DNA from: CADEEV01 sp032127875
Lineage (GTDB): Bacteria; Acidobacteriota; Vicinamibacteria; Fen-336
Length of the DNA: 64,000 nucleotides
Assembly: GCA_032127875.1 (NCBI GenBank)
Contig: JAQBHI010000038.1
Span: 1-64,000 of the forward strand
Reading direction: 5' to 3'
Positions 49,268 to 58,203 of the stretch are shown here, piece after piece. The notes below the pieces were generated by a model that searched no databases, was not told the origin of the DNA, and saw only the letters and a list, made by a program, of their open reading frames with translations. Numbering within the stretch: position 1 is the first letter of the stretch; the number at the start of each line of letters is the position of its first letter. A program made the translations under genes and the position numbers.

Positions 49268-50989
49268 ATGCTAGGCTTTCGAGGCTTGGAGGCTCGGCGT
49301 CAGCTCGCGATCGGCCTGACACTCGTCGTGGGGGCTCTCCCCACGGCGGCCGCGAGCCCGCCACCCTCCGTGCTGCTCGTCACCGTCGACACGCTGCGCG
49401 CCGATCGCATCGGCGCGTACGGTGACGGCGCTGCCCACACGCCGGCGATGGACGCTCTGGCTCGCGCCGGCGTCTTGTTCGAATCCGCCTTCGCGCCCGC
49501 CCCGATCACGCTCCCGTCCCACGCCACGATGCTGACCGGTCTCCTCCCGCCGGCGCACGGCGTGCGCGGCAACGGCAGCTTCGCGCTCGGGCCCGGACCG
49601 CGTACCCTCGCTGAGGCACTGAAGGCGCGCGGCCTGCGCACGGCGGCGTTCGTCGGGGCGCTCCCTCTGGCTCGGCGCTTCGGGCTGGCCCGGGGTTTCG
49701 ATCACTACGATGACGCCCTGCAGCGCGCGCCGGGATTGCACTTCGAGTTCCCGGAACGTCGGGCCGACCGCGTCGCGGCAGCCGCGCGCGCCTGGCTCGC
49801 GAGCGAGTCCGGCCCGGTGTTCGTGTGGGTCCACCTCTACGATCCCCACGCACCCTACGATCCTCCGGCAGCGTTCCGCCGGAAGGATCCCTACCGCGGC
49901 GAGATCGCATTCGCGGACCAGGCACTCGGCGAGTTGCTCGCGAGCTGGGATGCGCGGCCTGGGAGCTCGCTCGTGGTGCTCACCGCAGACCACGGCGAAG
50001 CCTTCGGCGAGCACGAGGAGGAGAGCCACAGCCTGTTCGTCTACGACACCACGCTGCGCGTGCCGCTGATCCTGCGGGGCACGGGCGTGCCGGTGGGGCG
50101 CCGCGTCAAGGGCGCAGTGGGCCTCGTCGATCTCGCCGCGACAGTGGCCGATCTCGCGGGCTCGGCGGGCCTTCCCGGCTCGTCACTGCGCAGCCAGTGG
50201 AGCGCGGCCCCGAGGCCGCTCGGGCCGCTCTACGCGGAGACCCTCGCCCCCCAACTCGACTTCGGCTGGAGCGATCTCCGCGCCTGGCGAGAGGGCCGCT
50301 ACAAGCTGATCCGCGCCCCGAAGCCCGAGCTGTTCGACGTGGCTGCCGATCCCGGAGAGACGATCAACCTGATCGCGCGCGAGCCCGCGCGCGCGGCGCA
50401 AATGGCCGCGGCCCTCGAGGCAGTGCTCGAGGGCGAAGTCGCAAGCCCGCGCGCCGTCGACCCCGAGACCGCCGAGCGCCTGCGCAGTCTCGGTTATGCG
50501 CAAGGCCCCGGCGGAAGCGGCTCCGGCGCCGATCCGAAGGACCGCACCACGGTCGCCCGCAGGATCGCCCAGGCCGTGGGCCCGTTCGAGGGCCCGGAAG
50601 ACGTAGCCCGCACCTACCGGGCGATCGCGGGCCTCGACCCCGGGAACCCCCTGGTGAACTTCCGGCTCGCCGATGCGCTGCTGCGCGCGGGCCACAGCCA
50701 CGAAGCAATCCCTTTCTTCGCAAGGGTCGTCGACGGCGGGCCACGCAGCGCTGACCCGTTCGTGGGTCTCGCCACCGCCTACGCCCAGGAGGGCCGCCTC
50801 GACGAGGCGAAGCAGGTCCTGGAGCGTGCCCTCGTCGTGGACCCGGCAAGCGGCCAGGCGCGCTACAACCTGGGCGAGATCGCGCGCAGCCGGGGGGACG
50901 ACGTGGTGGCCCGCAAGATGTACGAGGCCGCCCTCGCGGATCCGCTGACACGCGCGCGTGCGCAGGCTCGCCTCAAGGAGCTTCCGTGA
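49268..50989 (+). CDS. Sulfatase-like/TPR protein (second pair, first gene)
   Basis: 573 residues from ATG 49268, with GGAGG 5 nt upstream. N-terminal hydrophobic stretch LAIGLTLVVGALPTAAA is a signal peptide. Catalytic motifs VTVDTLRADRIGAYGD, PITLPSHATMLTG with Thr81 at the nucleophile site, and TADHGEAFGEHEEESHS. Hinge RLRSLGYAQGPG then GADPKDRTTVA precedes a short TPR array (about 440-573), e.g. FRLADALLRAGHSHEAIPFF. It ends in overlap with the next gene (GTGA). Paralogue of the 30890 gene but with a shorter TPR part. Confidence 0.87.
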   Translation: MLGFRGLEARRQLAIGLTLVVGALPTAAASPPPSVLLVTVDTLRADRIGAYGDGAAHTPAMDALARAGVLFESAFAPAPITLPSHATMLTGLLPPAHGVRGNGSFALGPGPRTLAEALKARGLRTAAFVGALPLARRFGLARGFDHYDDALQRAPGLHFEFPERRADRVAAAARAWLASESGPVFVWVHLYDPHAPYDPPAAFRRKDPYRGEIAFADQALGELLASWDARPGSSLVVLTADHGEAFGEHEEESHSLFVYDTTLRVPLILRGTGVPVGRRVKGAVGLVDLAATVADLAGSAGLPGSSLRSQWSAAPRPLGPLYAETLAPQLDFGWSDLRAWREGRYKLIRAPKPELFDVAADPGETINLIAREPARAAQMAAALEAVLEGEVASPRAVDPETAERLRSLGYAQGPGGSGSGADPKDRTTVARRIAQAVGPFEGPEDVARTYRAIAGLDPGNPLVNFRLADALLRAGHSHEAIPFFARVVDGGPRSADPFVGLATAYAQEGRLDEAKQVLERALVVDPASGQARYNLGEIARSRGDDVVARKMYEAALADPLTRARAQARLKELP

Positions 50990-53034
50990 CACGGCGGTTG
51001 GCACTGGTGAGCCTGGTCGCAACTCTCGCTGCCTGCCAGGGGCGAACGCTGCGCCCGCCCTCGGAGGGCGCGAGCCTGCTGCTCATCACGCTGGACACGC
51101 TGCGCGCCGATCGTCTGGGCGCCTACGGCCACCCGGGCGGGCTCACACCGCGCCTCGACGCCTTGGCCGCTGGCGGGGTCGTCTTCGGCGAGGCCCTCGC
51201 CTCCGTGCCGCTCACGTTGCCGTCGCACGCGACGATCCTCTCGGGGCTCGAGCCACCGCGCCACGGTGTCCACGACAACGGCTCGTACGTGTTCCCCCGC
51301 GAACTCGACACGCTCGCGACGCTCCTCAGGCCCCGCGGCTACGCGACGGGCGCCTTCGTCGGCGCCTACGTGCTCGACCGCCGCTTCGGCCTCGCGCGGG
51401 GCTTCGAGCTGTACGACGACCGCATCGAACGCGGCAACGCGGGTGGCAGCGTCCTGGAATCAGAGCGCTCCTGCGAGGCGGTCGTCGCCGCTGCCCGGGA
51501 ATGGATGGGCCGGCAGAGGACGCGCTTCGCGGCCTGGGTGCATCTGTACGATGCTCACGCACCCTACGCTCCGCCGGCGCCGTTCCGCGAGGCCCATGAG
51601 GATCAGCCATACGACGGGGAGGTCGCGCATCTCGACGGCTGCGTCGGCGCCCTGCTCGACGCCGCGGGCCCCCAGGTGCTGGCGGCCGTCGTCGCCGATC
51701 ACGGCGAGGCTCTCGGGGAACATGGCGAGCCCACCCACGGCTTTTTCGTGTATCAGTCGACGCTGCGCATTCCCTTTCTCATGTCCGGCCCCAGCATAGC
51801 GCGCGGGGTGCGCAAGAGCGGCGTCGCACGCACGCGCGATGTGCTGCCGACGCTGCTGGGGCGACTGGGCGTGCCCGCGCCAGCAGGCCTCGACGGCGTG
51901 GACCTGTTCACGCATGCGCCGGGCGGCGAGTCGTACGCCGAGAGCGTTTACCCGGCAACTTTCGGATGGGCGCCACTGCGCTCGTTTCGAACGGGCCGCT
52001 TCAAGCGCATCGAGGCGCCGCGGCCCGAACTCTTCGATCTGGAGGCGGACCCGGGTGAGACCCGCAACTTGATCGAGCAGCACCCCCTGGAAGCGGGTCG
52101 ATTGAAGGAGGCGCTCGTGAGGTTTCGAGCCCACGAGCGAGCGGCTGCCGCGGCACCCACCGAACCAGAGGTCGCCGAGCGGCTCAAGGCACTGGGCTAC
52201 GTGGCGTCGACGCGACTCGCCAGCGACGAGGAGGCCACGCGCATCGATCCGAAGGATGCGCTGCCTGTGTTCCGTGCCTACGAGGGGGCCGCCTGGGCAG
52301 CCGCTCGTGGCGACCACGCGACAGCGGTGAAGGCGTTGACGCCGCTGGTCGCTCGCGAACCGAAGAACCCCGTGTTCCGGCGTGGGCTGGCGGCATCGCT
52401 GCGCCAACAGGGCCGCGAGCGGGAGGCGGTATCGCTTCTCGCCACGCTCGATGACGTGGCCGGCCGCGATGCCGCCGCCTGGCACGAGCGCGCGGTGGCC
52501 CTGGCCCAGGCTGGGCGGGTCACGGATGCCATCGACAGCGAGGGCCGAGCGATAGCGCTCAATGCCCTGTTGCCGGAGCCCTTCGTCCATCTCGGTGTTC
52601 TCGAGGCCGGCCGCGGGCGGATGCACGAAGCCCTGCGCGCCTTCGAGACCGCGACGCTCCTCGATCCCAACAACGCCGTTGCCTGGAACAATCGCGGCAA
52701 CGCGTTGCGCGCGCTGGGCCGCGATGAGGCGGCCGAGAGCGCTTACCGGAAGGCGTCCGAGTTGGCGCCGAACGATCCCGACCCGCGAAACGGCCTGGGG
52801 GTGATGCTGGTGCAGGCGGGCCGCCTCGCCGAAGCCGAGGCGATCTTCACCCATCTCACGAGCGTGGCGCCCGAGCTCGCCGAGGCGCACCTCAACCTGG
52901 CTGTGGTCCTCGCCAAGCTGGCCCGGCCAGGCGACGCGAGGGTCGAGATCGACCACGTGCTGCGTTCGCCGGGAAGCGCCGAGATCAAAACCCGTGCGCG
53001 CGCCCTCCGAGAGGCTTTGACAACCCAACGGTAG
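50986..53034 (+). CDS. Sulfatase-like/TPR lipoprotein (second pair, second gene)
   Basis: 682 residues from GTG 50986. MTRRLALVSLVATLAACQGR has a lipobox LAAC. Catalytic motifs ITLDTLRADRLGAYGH, VPLTLPSHATILSG with Thr77 at the nucleophile position, and VADHGEALGEHGEPTHG. Hinge RLKALGYVASTR then RIDPKDALPVF precedes a TPR array (about 425-682), e.g. PEPFVHLGVLEAGRGRMHEA. It overlaps its partner by 4 bp. The partner-then-lipoprotein order repeats that of 30890/33181. Confidence 0.87.
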   Translation: MTRRLALVSLVATLAACQGRTLRPPSEGASLLLITLDTLRADRLGAYGHPGGLTPRLDALAAGGVVFGEALASVPLTLPSHATILSGLEPPRHGVHDNGSYVFPRELDTLATLLRPRGYATGAFVGAYVLDRRFGLARGFELYDDRIERGNAGGSVLESERSCEAVVAAAREWMGRQRTRFAAWVHLYDAHAPYAPPAPFREAHEDQPYDGEVAHLDGCVGALLDAAGPQVLAAVVADHGEALGEHGEPTHGFFVYQSTLRIPFLMSGPSIARGVRKSGVARTRDVLPTLLGRLGVPAPAGLDGVDLFTHAPGGESYAESVYPATFGWAPLRSFRTGRFKRIEAPRPELFDLEADPGETRNLIEQHPLEAGRLKEALVRFRAHERAAAAAPTEPEVAERLKALGYVASTRLASDEEATRIDPKDALPVFRAYEGAAWAAARGDHATAVKALTPLVAREPKNPVFRRGLAASLRQQGREREAVSLLATLDDVAGRDAAAWHERAVALAQAGRVTDAIDSEGRAIALNALLPEPFVHLGVLEAGRGRMHEALRAFETATLLDPNNAVAWNNRGNALRALGRDEAAESAYRKASELAPNDPDPRNGLGVMLVQAGRLAEAEAIFTHLTSVAPELAEAHLNLAVVLAKLARPGDARVEIDHVLRSPGSAEIKTRARALREALTTQR

Positions 53035-53250
53035 TCCAACTGCTTGGAATACAAACGCCAACATTTTGAAGTCTGGTGGCATTCAGATTTCATACTAGGC
53101 TCTAAACAAAGGACTTACCTGCTGCGGGTGGATGGCTCCGAGATTGCACTCTGTCTGACCAAGAGTCAGGCTCCCAGGCTGGCGGCTTGGTCGCGCTGGG
53201 CAATAGGGCCCATCGAGACACGCCAGAGGAGCACTGGAGGACATCGTACG
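53035..53250 (+). promoter_or_regulatory. 216-bp leader of the Oar-like receptor gene; candidate promoter
   Basis: A relatively AT-rich stretch. TTGAAG (53066-53071) and CATACT (53091-53096) are 19 nt apart and could be weak -35/-10 elements. The long leader between them and GGAGG at 53236 leaves room for regulation. No known riboswitch was recognised. Confidence 0.25.
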
Positions 53251-56106
53251 ATGAAGAGACTTCACACGTTGGCGGCGGCCGCATTGCTGCTGCTGGCAGC
53301 CGCAACGCCGAGTTTTGCCCAAGGCACGACCGGCGCGATCGAGGGCAAGGTCCAGGACGAGCAGGGCGGCGCACTGCCCGGCGTTGCCGTGTCCGTCAAG
53401 AATCCGGCCACGGGCTTGGCCCGCTCGGCCGTGAGCGATGCCGCAGGCGGCTACCGCTTCACTTCACTTCCCGTCGGGAGCTATGAGGTCAAGGCCGAAC
53501 TGAGCGGCTTTGCCGGCCAGCTGCGCAAGGACACGGTCGTCAACGTGGCCCGCACCACGGGCCTCGACTTCCGCATGACGGTGGCTGCCCAGAGCGAAGA
53601 GATCTCGGTCGTGGCCGACGCGCCGCTGATCGACACCAGGGACTCGGGCGTTGGCGAAGTGATCACGTCCGCCCAGATCGAGAACCTGCCGCTCAACGGC
53701 CGCCAATTCGGCAACCTCGCGGCCCTCGTGCCCGGCGTCAGCCTCGGCTTCCACACTGACCCGACCAAGTCGACGCAGTTCGCGCCACAGGTTGCGGGCG
53801 GTGGTGGCCGCAACATCAACTACTTGATCGACGGCGGCGACAACAACGACGACACGGTCGGCGGCCTCGTGCAGAACTTCCCGCTCGACTCGATCGGCGA
53901 GTTCAACTTCGAGACCCAGCGCTTCCGCGCCGATTCGGGCCGCGCCAACGGCGGCGCGCTCAAGGTCGTCACCAAGAGCGGCACCAACGAACTGCGGGGT
54001 TCGGTGTTCGAGTACTTCCGCGATAAGAGCCTCAACTCCCAGACGGAGGCCGAGAAGCGCGGCGGCCTCGACAAAGGCGAGTACCGCAAGCACCAGTTCG
54101 GCGGCAGCCTGGGCGGGCCGATCGTCAAGGACAAGACCCACTTCTTCTTGTCCTTCGAGCGCAACCAGCAGGACACCACCCAGCCCGTCAACACGGGGGG
54201 TCTGTTCCCCGACAAGGACGGCGTGTTCGCCATCCCGTTCCGCGAAAACCTGTTCGTCGGCAAGATCACGCACCAGGTGAACGCCGACAACTATCTCTCG
54301 GTCCGCTACGGCTTCAACAACAACTCCCAGCCCTACGGCGCCAGCCCCCAGGCTCCGCCCGAGAATTGGGGTGACAGCAAGAACAAGTTCCACTCGCTGA
54401 ACGGCAACCTCAACTCGGTGCTGGGTGGTGGCACGGTCAACGAGTTCGTGTTCCAGTTCTCGTATTTCAAGAACGAGATCCTGGAGCGCTCAAACGATCC
54501 CACCGAGGATTTTCCGGGTGGTGTTTTCGTCGGCCAGAGCATCAACACGCCACAGCAGACGTTCCAGAAGAAGTACCAGTTCCGCGACGACCTGACCTGG
54601 AACAGGGGCAACCATCAGTTCAAGGTGGGGGCGAGCTTCATCTACGAGCCCACCCTGGACATCACGTTCTCCACGGGACAACAGCCCCGCTACACCCACC
54701 TTGCCGACAGCCGCACCGCGCCCATCTCGAGCATCACCTTCAACGGCGGCATCGAAGAGGGCGGCCTGAGCATCGGCGTGATCCCCAACAAGCAGTATGC
54801 CTTCTACTTGCAGGACGGCTGGAAGGTGAACGACAAGCTGAACCTGGACCTCGGGGTGCGCTACGACCTCGTGACCGGCTTCGCCTTCGACCAGGGCAAG
54901 AACATCATCTTCTCGGAGTTGCAGGACGCCGGACGCGCCGGACGCCTGCAGGGCCTGCCCGGCTTCGAGGACTTCGGCAAGGATCCGAAGGAGGACAAGA
55001 ACAACGTCGCCCCGCGCGCAGGCTTCACGTATGACGTCAACGCCGACGGGCGTTTCGTGTTCCGTGGCGGCCTCGGCCGCTACTACGACTTCGCGTACAC
55101 GAACGCGAACATCCTGTTCGCGGTCATCGGCGCGCAGTCGGCCTTCGGACAGATCTACTCCAACACCGACAGCTCAGGCATCAAGAACGCCGACGGCTCA
55201 TTCTACCAGGTCGGTCAGCCCCTGCCGCCCAACCAGCTCGTGAACGCCGCCGCGCCGCGGCCATCGCACGCGGCGTCGCCGCTCATCAAACAGCCCTACA
55301 CCGACCAGGCCAACTTCGGCTTCGCCAAGGCCATCGGCCAGGGCTACGCGATCGAGGTCGACGGAGTGTACGCGCGCGGCAAGGACCTGGGCACGCGCCC
55401 GCGTCTCAACACCCGTACGGCCGGCGGCACGTCGCCCCGGCGCCTGCAGAACCTCCTCGCGACCACGGGCAACTCGGATTTCCGCATCGACATCAGCGAG
55501 GGCGTCAGGCACTACAAGGGCATCAACCTCACGCTTAAGAAGCGCTGGGACAGCAAGTTGCAGGTGCTGGCGAGCTACACGCTCTCGGAGGCCACTTCGA
55601 GCACCAGCCTGCGCGCGACCGACGAGTTCGGTGAGTACGACGTCCTCGACGCCACCGACCCCTTCGCCGACCGCCAGGAGGGCCCGACCCGTACCGACAC
55701 GCGGCACCGTGTCACCGCGAGTGCCGTGTGGGCGCCGGCCTACGGTTTCACCGTGGCGCCGGTCCTGCGCTACAAGTCGGCCCAGCCGTTCAACATCATC
55801 ACTGGCGTCGACGACAACCTGGATGGCCGCAACTGGGACCTCCCGGGCGGCGTCGCGACGCTCAACAGCGGTCGCGGCGCGAGCTTCTTCCAGGTCGACC
55901 TGCGTCTCTCCAAGCGCTTCAAGCTCGGCGGCCGTCTCGGCGCGGAGTTGATCGCCGAGGGCTTCAACCTGACGAACGACACGAACCCGGGCGTCTACGT
56001 GGCGAACCAGACGTCTGCCACCTTCGGCCAGCCGACGAAGTTCGCCGGCGACTTCCAGCGCGGAGAACAGCGCCTGTTCCAATTGGGAGCCCGCTTCGAG
56101 TTCTAG
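53251..56106 (+). CDS. Oar-like TonB-dependent receptor with N-terminal carboxypeptidase-like domain
   Basis: 951 residues from ATG 53251, chosen because the signal peptide MKRLHTLAAAALLLLAAATP starts here and GGAGG is 10 nt upstream. Residues about 26-105 are a carboxypeptidase-regulatory-like domain (GAIEGKVQDEQGGALPGVAV, AGGYRFTSLPVGSYEVKAEL). The plug has IENLPLNGRQFGNLAALVPG. A long barrel follows (WKVNDKLNLDLGVRYDLVTG) ending QRLFQLGARFEF. Oar-like receptors are highly expanded in Acidobacteria and import unknown large substrates. A strong terminator follows. Confidence 0.94.
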   Translation: MKRLHTLAAAALLLLAAATPSFAQGTTGAIEGKVQDEQGGALPGVAVSVKNPATGLARSAVSDAAGGYRFTSLPVGSYEVKAELSGFAGQLRKDTVVNVARTTGLDFRMTVAAQSEEISVVADAPLIDTRDSGVGEVITSAQIENLPLNGRQFGNLAALVPGVSLGFHTDPTKSTQFAPQVAGGGGRNINYLIDGGDNNDDTVGGLVQNFPLDSIGEFNFETQRFRADSGRANGGALKVVTKSGTNELRGSVFEYFRDKSLNSQTEAEKRGGLDKGEYRKHQFGGSLGGPIVKDKTHFFLSFERNQQDTTQPVNTGGLFPDKDGVFAIPFRENLFVGKITHQVNADNYLSVRYGFNNNSQPYGASPQAPPENWGDSKNKFHSLNGNLNSVLGGGTVNEFVFQFSYFKNEILERSNDPTEDFPGGVFVGQSINTPQQTFQKKYQFRDDLTWNRGNHQFKVGASFIYEPTLDITFSTGQQPRYTHLADSRTAPISSITFNGGIEEGGLSIGVIPNKQYAFYLQDGWKVNDKLNLDLGVRYDLVTGFAFDQGKNIIFSELQDAGRAGRLQGLPGFEDFGKDPKEDKNNVAPRAGFTYDVNADGRFVFRGGLGRYYDFAYTNANILFAVIGAQSAFGQIYSNTDSSGIKNADGSFYQVGQPLPPNQLVNAAAPRPSHAASPLIKQPYTDQANFGFAKAIGQGYAIEVDGVYARGKDLGTRPRLNTRTAGGTSPRRLQNLLATTGNSDFRIDISEGVRHYKGINLTLKKRWDSKLQVLASYTLSEATSSTSLRATDEFGEYDVLDATDPFADRQEGPTRTDTRHRVTASAVWAPAYGFTVAPVLRYKSAQPFNIITGVDDNLDGRNWDLPGGVATLNSGRGASFFQVDLRLSKRFKLGGRLGAELIAEGFNLTNDTNPGVYVANQTSATFGQPTKFAGDFQRGEQRLFQLGARFEF

Positions 56107-56137
56107 TCGGCCCCAGGTCGTCGTCACGACCTTGACG

Positions 56138-56165
56138 GGGGGCGCCTCGGCGCCCCCTTTTTTTT
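56138..56165 (+). terminator. Rho-independent terminator after the Oar-like receptor
   Basis: GGGGGCGC / GCGCCCCC arms with a short loop (56138-56157), followed by eight T (56158-56165). It lies 32 bp after the stop and faces the convergent VWFA gene, which has no comparable T run on its strand. Confidence 0.9.
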
Positions 56166-56178
56166 GTCTAGTGCTTTC

Positions 56179-57072
56179 CTATCGCGGCGGAGGCACCCAG
56201 TAGCCACGACGAACCTGCACCCGCCCCTTGGCGCCACGCAGCCGCACCGTCAGGCCGTGCCAGCCCTCGCGCGTCACGCCCTGCGGGTCGTAACGCAGCA
56301 CGTAGCGCTCGTTCATGGACGCCGCGATCGCGGCGAATGCCTCGCGCAGGCGTTCCGGGGATTCGGGGGTCCAGAACCTGCCTCCGGAGGCTTCAGCGAT
56401 CTCCCGCAGGGCGCGGGCCTGGTCCGTCTCTTCGCGCGCCGGGGTCAGCGATGCCGCGCGCAGGCCTACCACGTGCAACAGGACGTTCGAGCGCTCCGCC
56501 ACTATCCGGAGCTGGTGCGCGCCGAGGATGCTGGTGTTGTCCTCGCCGTCGGTGAACAACACCACGAGTGATCGGCCGCCCGTATCGGAAAGAGCGAGCG
56601 CGGCATACAGCGCATCGAAGACGGCCGTCGCCCCCTCTGCGCGCAGGCGGGTGAGGGCGCTGCGGACCTGCGCCTTGTCGGTGGTCGGCTCGGCAAGCCA
56701 GCTGATCTCTTCCGAAAACGCGACCAGGGCGGCCTCGTCGGCCGCTCTCAGCGCTTCGAGGAACGCCTCCGCGGCCATGCGCAGCGCCACGAGCTTTTCA
56801 CCTGCGAGGCTGCTGCTGGTATCGAAGACGAGCACCGCCCGTACGGGACGGGTCTCGGTCGACACCAGTTCGATCGCCTGGCTGACGTCGTTGTCCTTGA
56901 GCTCGAAATCTGTCGCTTGCAGGCCACGGACGGGCCTGCCATTGTTCGACACGAACACGTCGACATAGGCCGACTCGACCTCGGAGCGGAACACCGGCAT
57001 TTCCTGCGCCGGCGCCAGCGAGGCCATCCCCAGCAACGCCAGGCCGACGATCGATCTCAGGGCGGGGCTCAC
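56179..57072 (-). CDS. VWFA-related acidobacterial domain protein
   Basis: 297 residues from GTG 57072. Signal peptide VSPALRSIVGLALLGMASLA. Residues about 22-80 are the TIGR03436-type segment (VESAYVDVFVSNNGRPVRGL, then QATDFELKDNDVSQAIE). The VWFA domain has the MIDAS motif VFDTSSS, with T in LVVLFTDGEDN as the later metal-coordinating part. Such proteins are exported and typical of Acidobacteria; partner not known. It is coupled to the preceding TPR gene by a GTGA overlap. Confidence 0.9.
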   Translation of the reverse strand: MSPALRSIVGLALLGMASLAPAQEMPVFRSEVESAYVDVFVSNNGRPVRGLQATDFELKDNDVSQAIELVSTETRPVRAVLVFDTSSSLAGEKLVALRMAAEAFLEALRAADEAALVAFSEEISWLAEPTTDKAQVRSALTRLRAEGATAVFDALYAALALSDTGGRSLVVLFTDGEDNTSILGAHQLRIVAERSNVLLHVVGLRAASLTPAREETDQARALREIAEASGGRFWTPESPERLREAFAAIAASMNERYVLRYDPQGVTREGWHGLTVRLRGAKGRVQVRRGYWVPPPR

Positions 57073-58166
57073 GGCCCCGTTTCCTCGCGCAGCTCCTCGA
57101 AGAGCTCCTCCGCCTGGGCAGCGTTGCTCGCCACGTAGTCCCAGTAAGGGTCCCTCTCGGTCCGCCGCCCGGCGTGAACCAGCGTCTGCTCGAGGACGCG
57201 GCGGGCGCCGGCGACATCGCCGTTCGAGAGAAGAAGCTGGGAGAGGGCCACCGCTGCAGCCTGTCTCTGCGGGCCCAGCTCCAGTGCCCGGGTGAACTCG
57301 GCGATCGCCGGCTCCGCGCGGCCCGCGCGCTTGTGGACCTGGCCCAGGAAGAGATGCGCGAGATAGAGGAGCGAAGGGGCGCCGCCACGTTGCACGGCCT
57401 TCTCGAGCGTGAGCTGCGCAGCCTCGTCTTCGGCGAGCCGCCACTGAACCCGACCCAGACGGACGCTGGCCTCGGTGAGCGTCGGGTCGGCGGCGATGGC
57501 CTCGGAGAGGAAGCGCCGCGCCTCCAGGAAACAACTGCGGCGCTGGGCCTTCCGCCCTGCTCCCAGAGTCGCTTGCTCTTCGAGGCCGGCACCGACCGCC
57601 AGCAGCAACGACGCATCCCCTGGGAACCGCGCGAGGCCATCGCGGCCCCACTGAAGGGCCGCCTGCAGGCAAAAGTCCCACTGGCAGCGTTGCGCCATGG
57701 CCAGAAAGAAGCGTCGCGCGAAGTCGCGCGTCCCATGGCGTTGGGCCAAAATGGAAGCGATCTGGCCGGCCCGGCGCGCCTGCTCGGCGGGGCAGCCTCG
57801 CGGCTGTTCGGTACCCGTCCCGAGCGGTCGTTCCGCCTCGTCCCGGTCGAGATGGAGCATCACAGCCGCCTTCAGCGGAAGGGCATCCAGCAGATCCTCG
57901 CAGGAGGGACACCGCGCCGCGGCCTTCGCTCGCCGCTGCAAGGCGTGGATCTGAAGATCGAGATCGCTGGTGCGCCACGCCCCGAGGGCCTGCACGGCCA
58001 CAGTCCGATCGCCGCGCGCGTAGCGCCGCAGGAGGGCCTCGTAGTCTGGACTCACGACCTGGCCGCTTGCCGGCGACGAGAGGCAACAGCACAGCCCTGC
58101 GATCGCGCCGATCTGAATCGAACGAGAGTTCAAGGCTCGAAGGCGCCGGGCCCGCGTCAATCGCAC
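57069..58166 (-). CDS. Exported TPR-repeat protein
   Basis: 365 residues from GTG 58166; TTG codons at 58160 and 58133 are alternatives. After a basic start, NSRSIQIGAIAGLCCCLSSP is a signal-like hydrophobic run ending ASGQ. The rest is helical TPR-like: PDYEALLRRYARGDRTVAVQ, FARRFFLAMAQRCQWDFCLQAALQWGRD and PAIAEFTRALELGPQRQAAA. A CPSCEDLLD cysteine pair may bind metal or form a disulfide. It is followed by the VWFA gene in a GTGA overlap, so they probably form a complex. Confidence 0.82.
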   Translation of the reverse strand: MRLTRARRLRALNSRSIQIGAIAGLCCCLSSPASGQVVSPDYEALLRRYARGDRTVAVQALGAWRTSDLDLQIHALQRRAKAAARCPSCEDLLDALPLKAAVMLHLDRDEAERPLGTGTEQPRGCPAEQARRAGQIASILAQRHGTRDFARRFFLAMAQRCQWDFCLQAALQWGRDGLARFPGDASLLLAVGAGLEEQATLGAGRKAQRRSCFLEARRFLSEAIAADPTLTEASVRLGRVQWRLAEDEAAQLTLEKAVQRGGAPSLLYLAHLFLGQVHKRAGRAEPAIAEFTRALELGPQRQAAAVALSQLLLSNGDVAGARRVLEQTLVHAGRRTERDPYWDYVASNAAQAEELFEELREETGP

Positions 58167-58203
58167 AAGGAAAACCTCAAGTGCCTGTGGCCCGCACGTC
58201 GCC

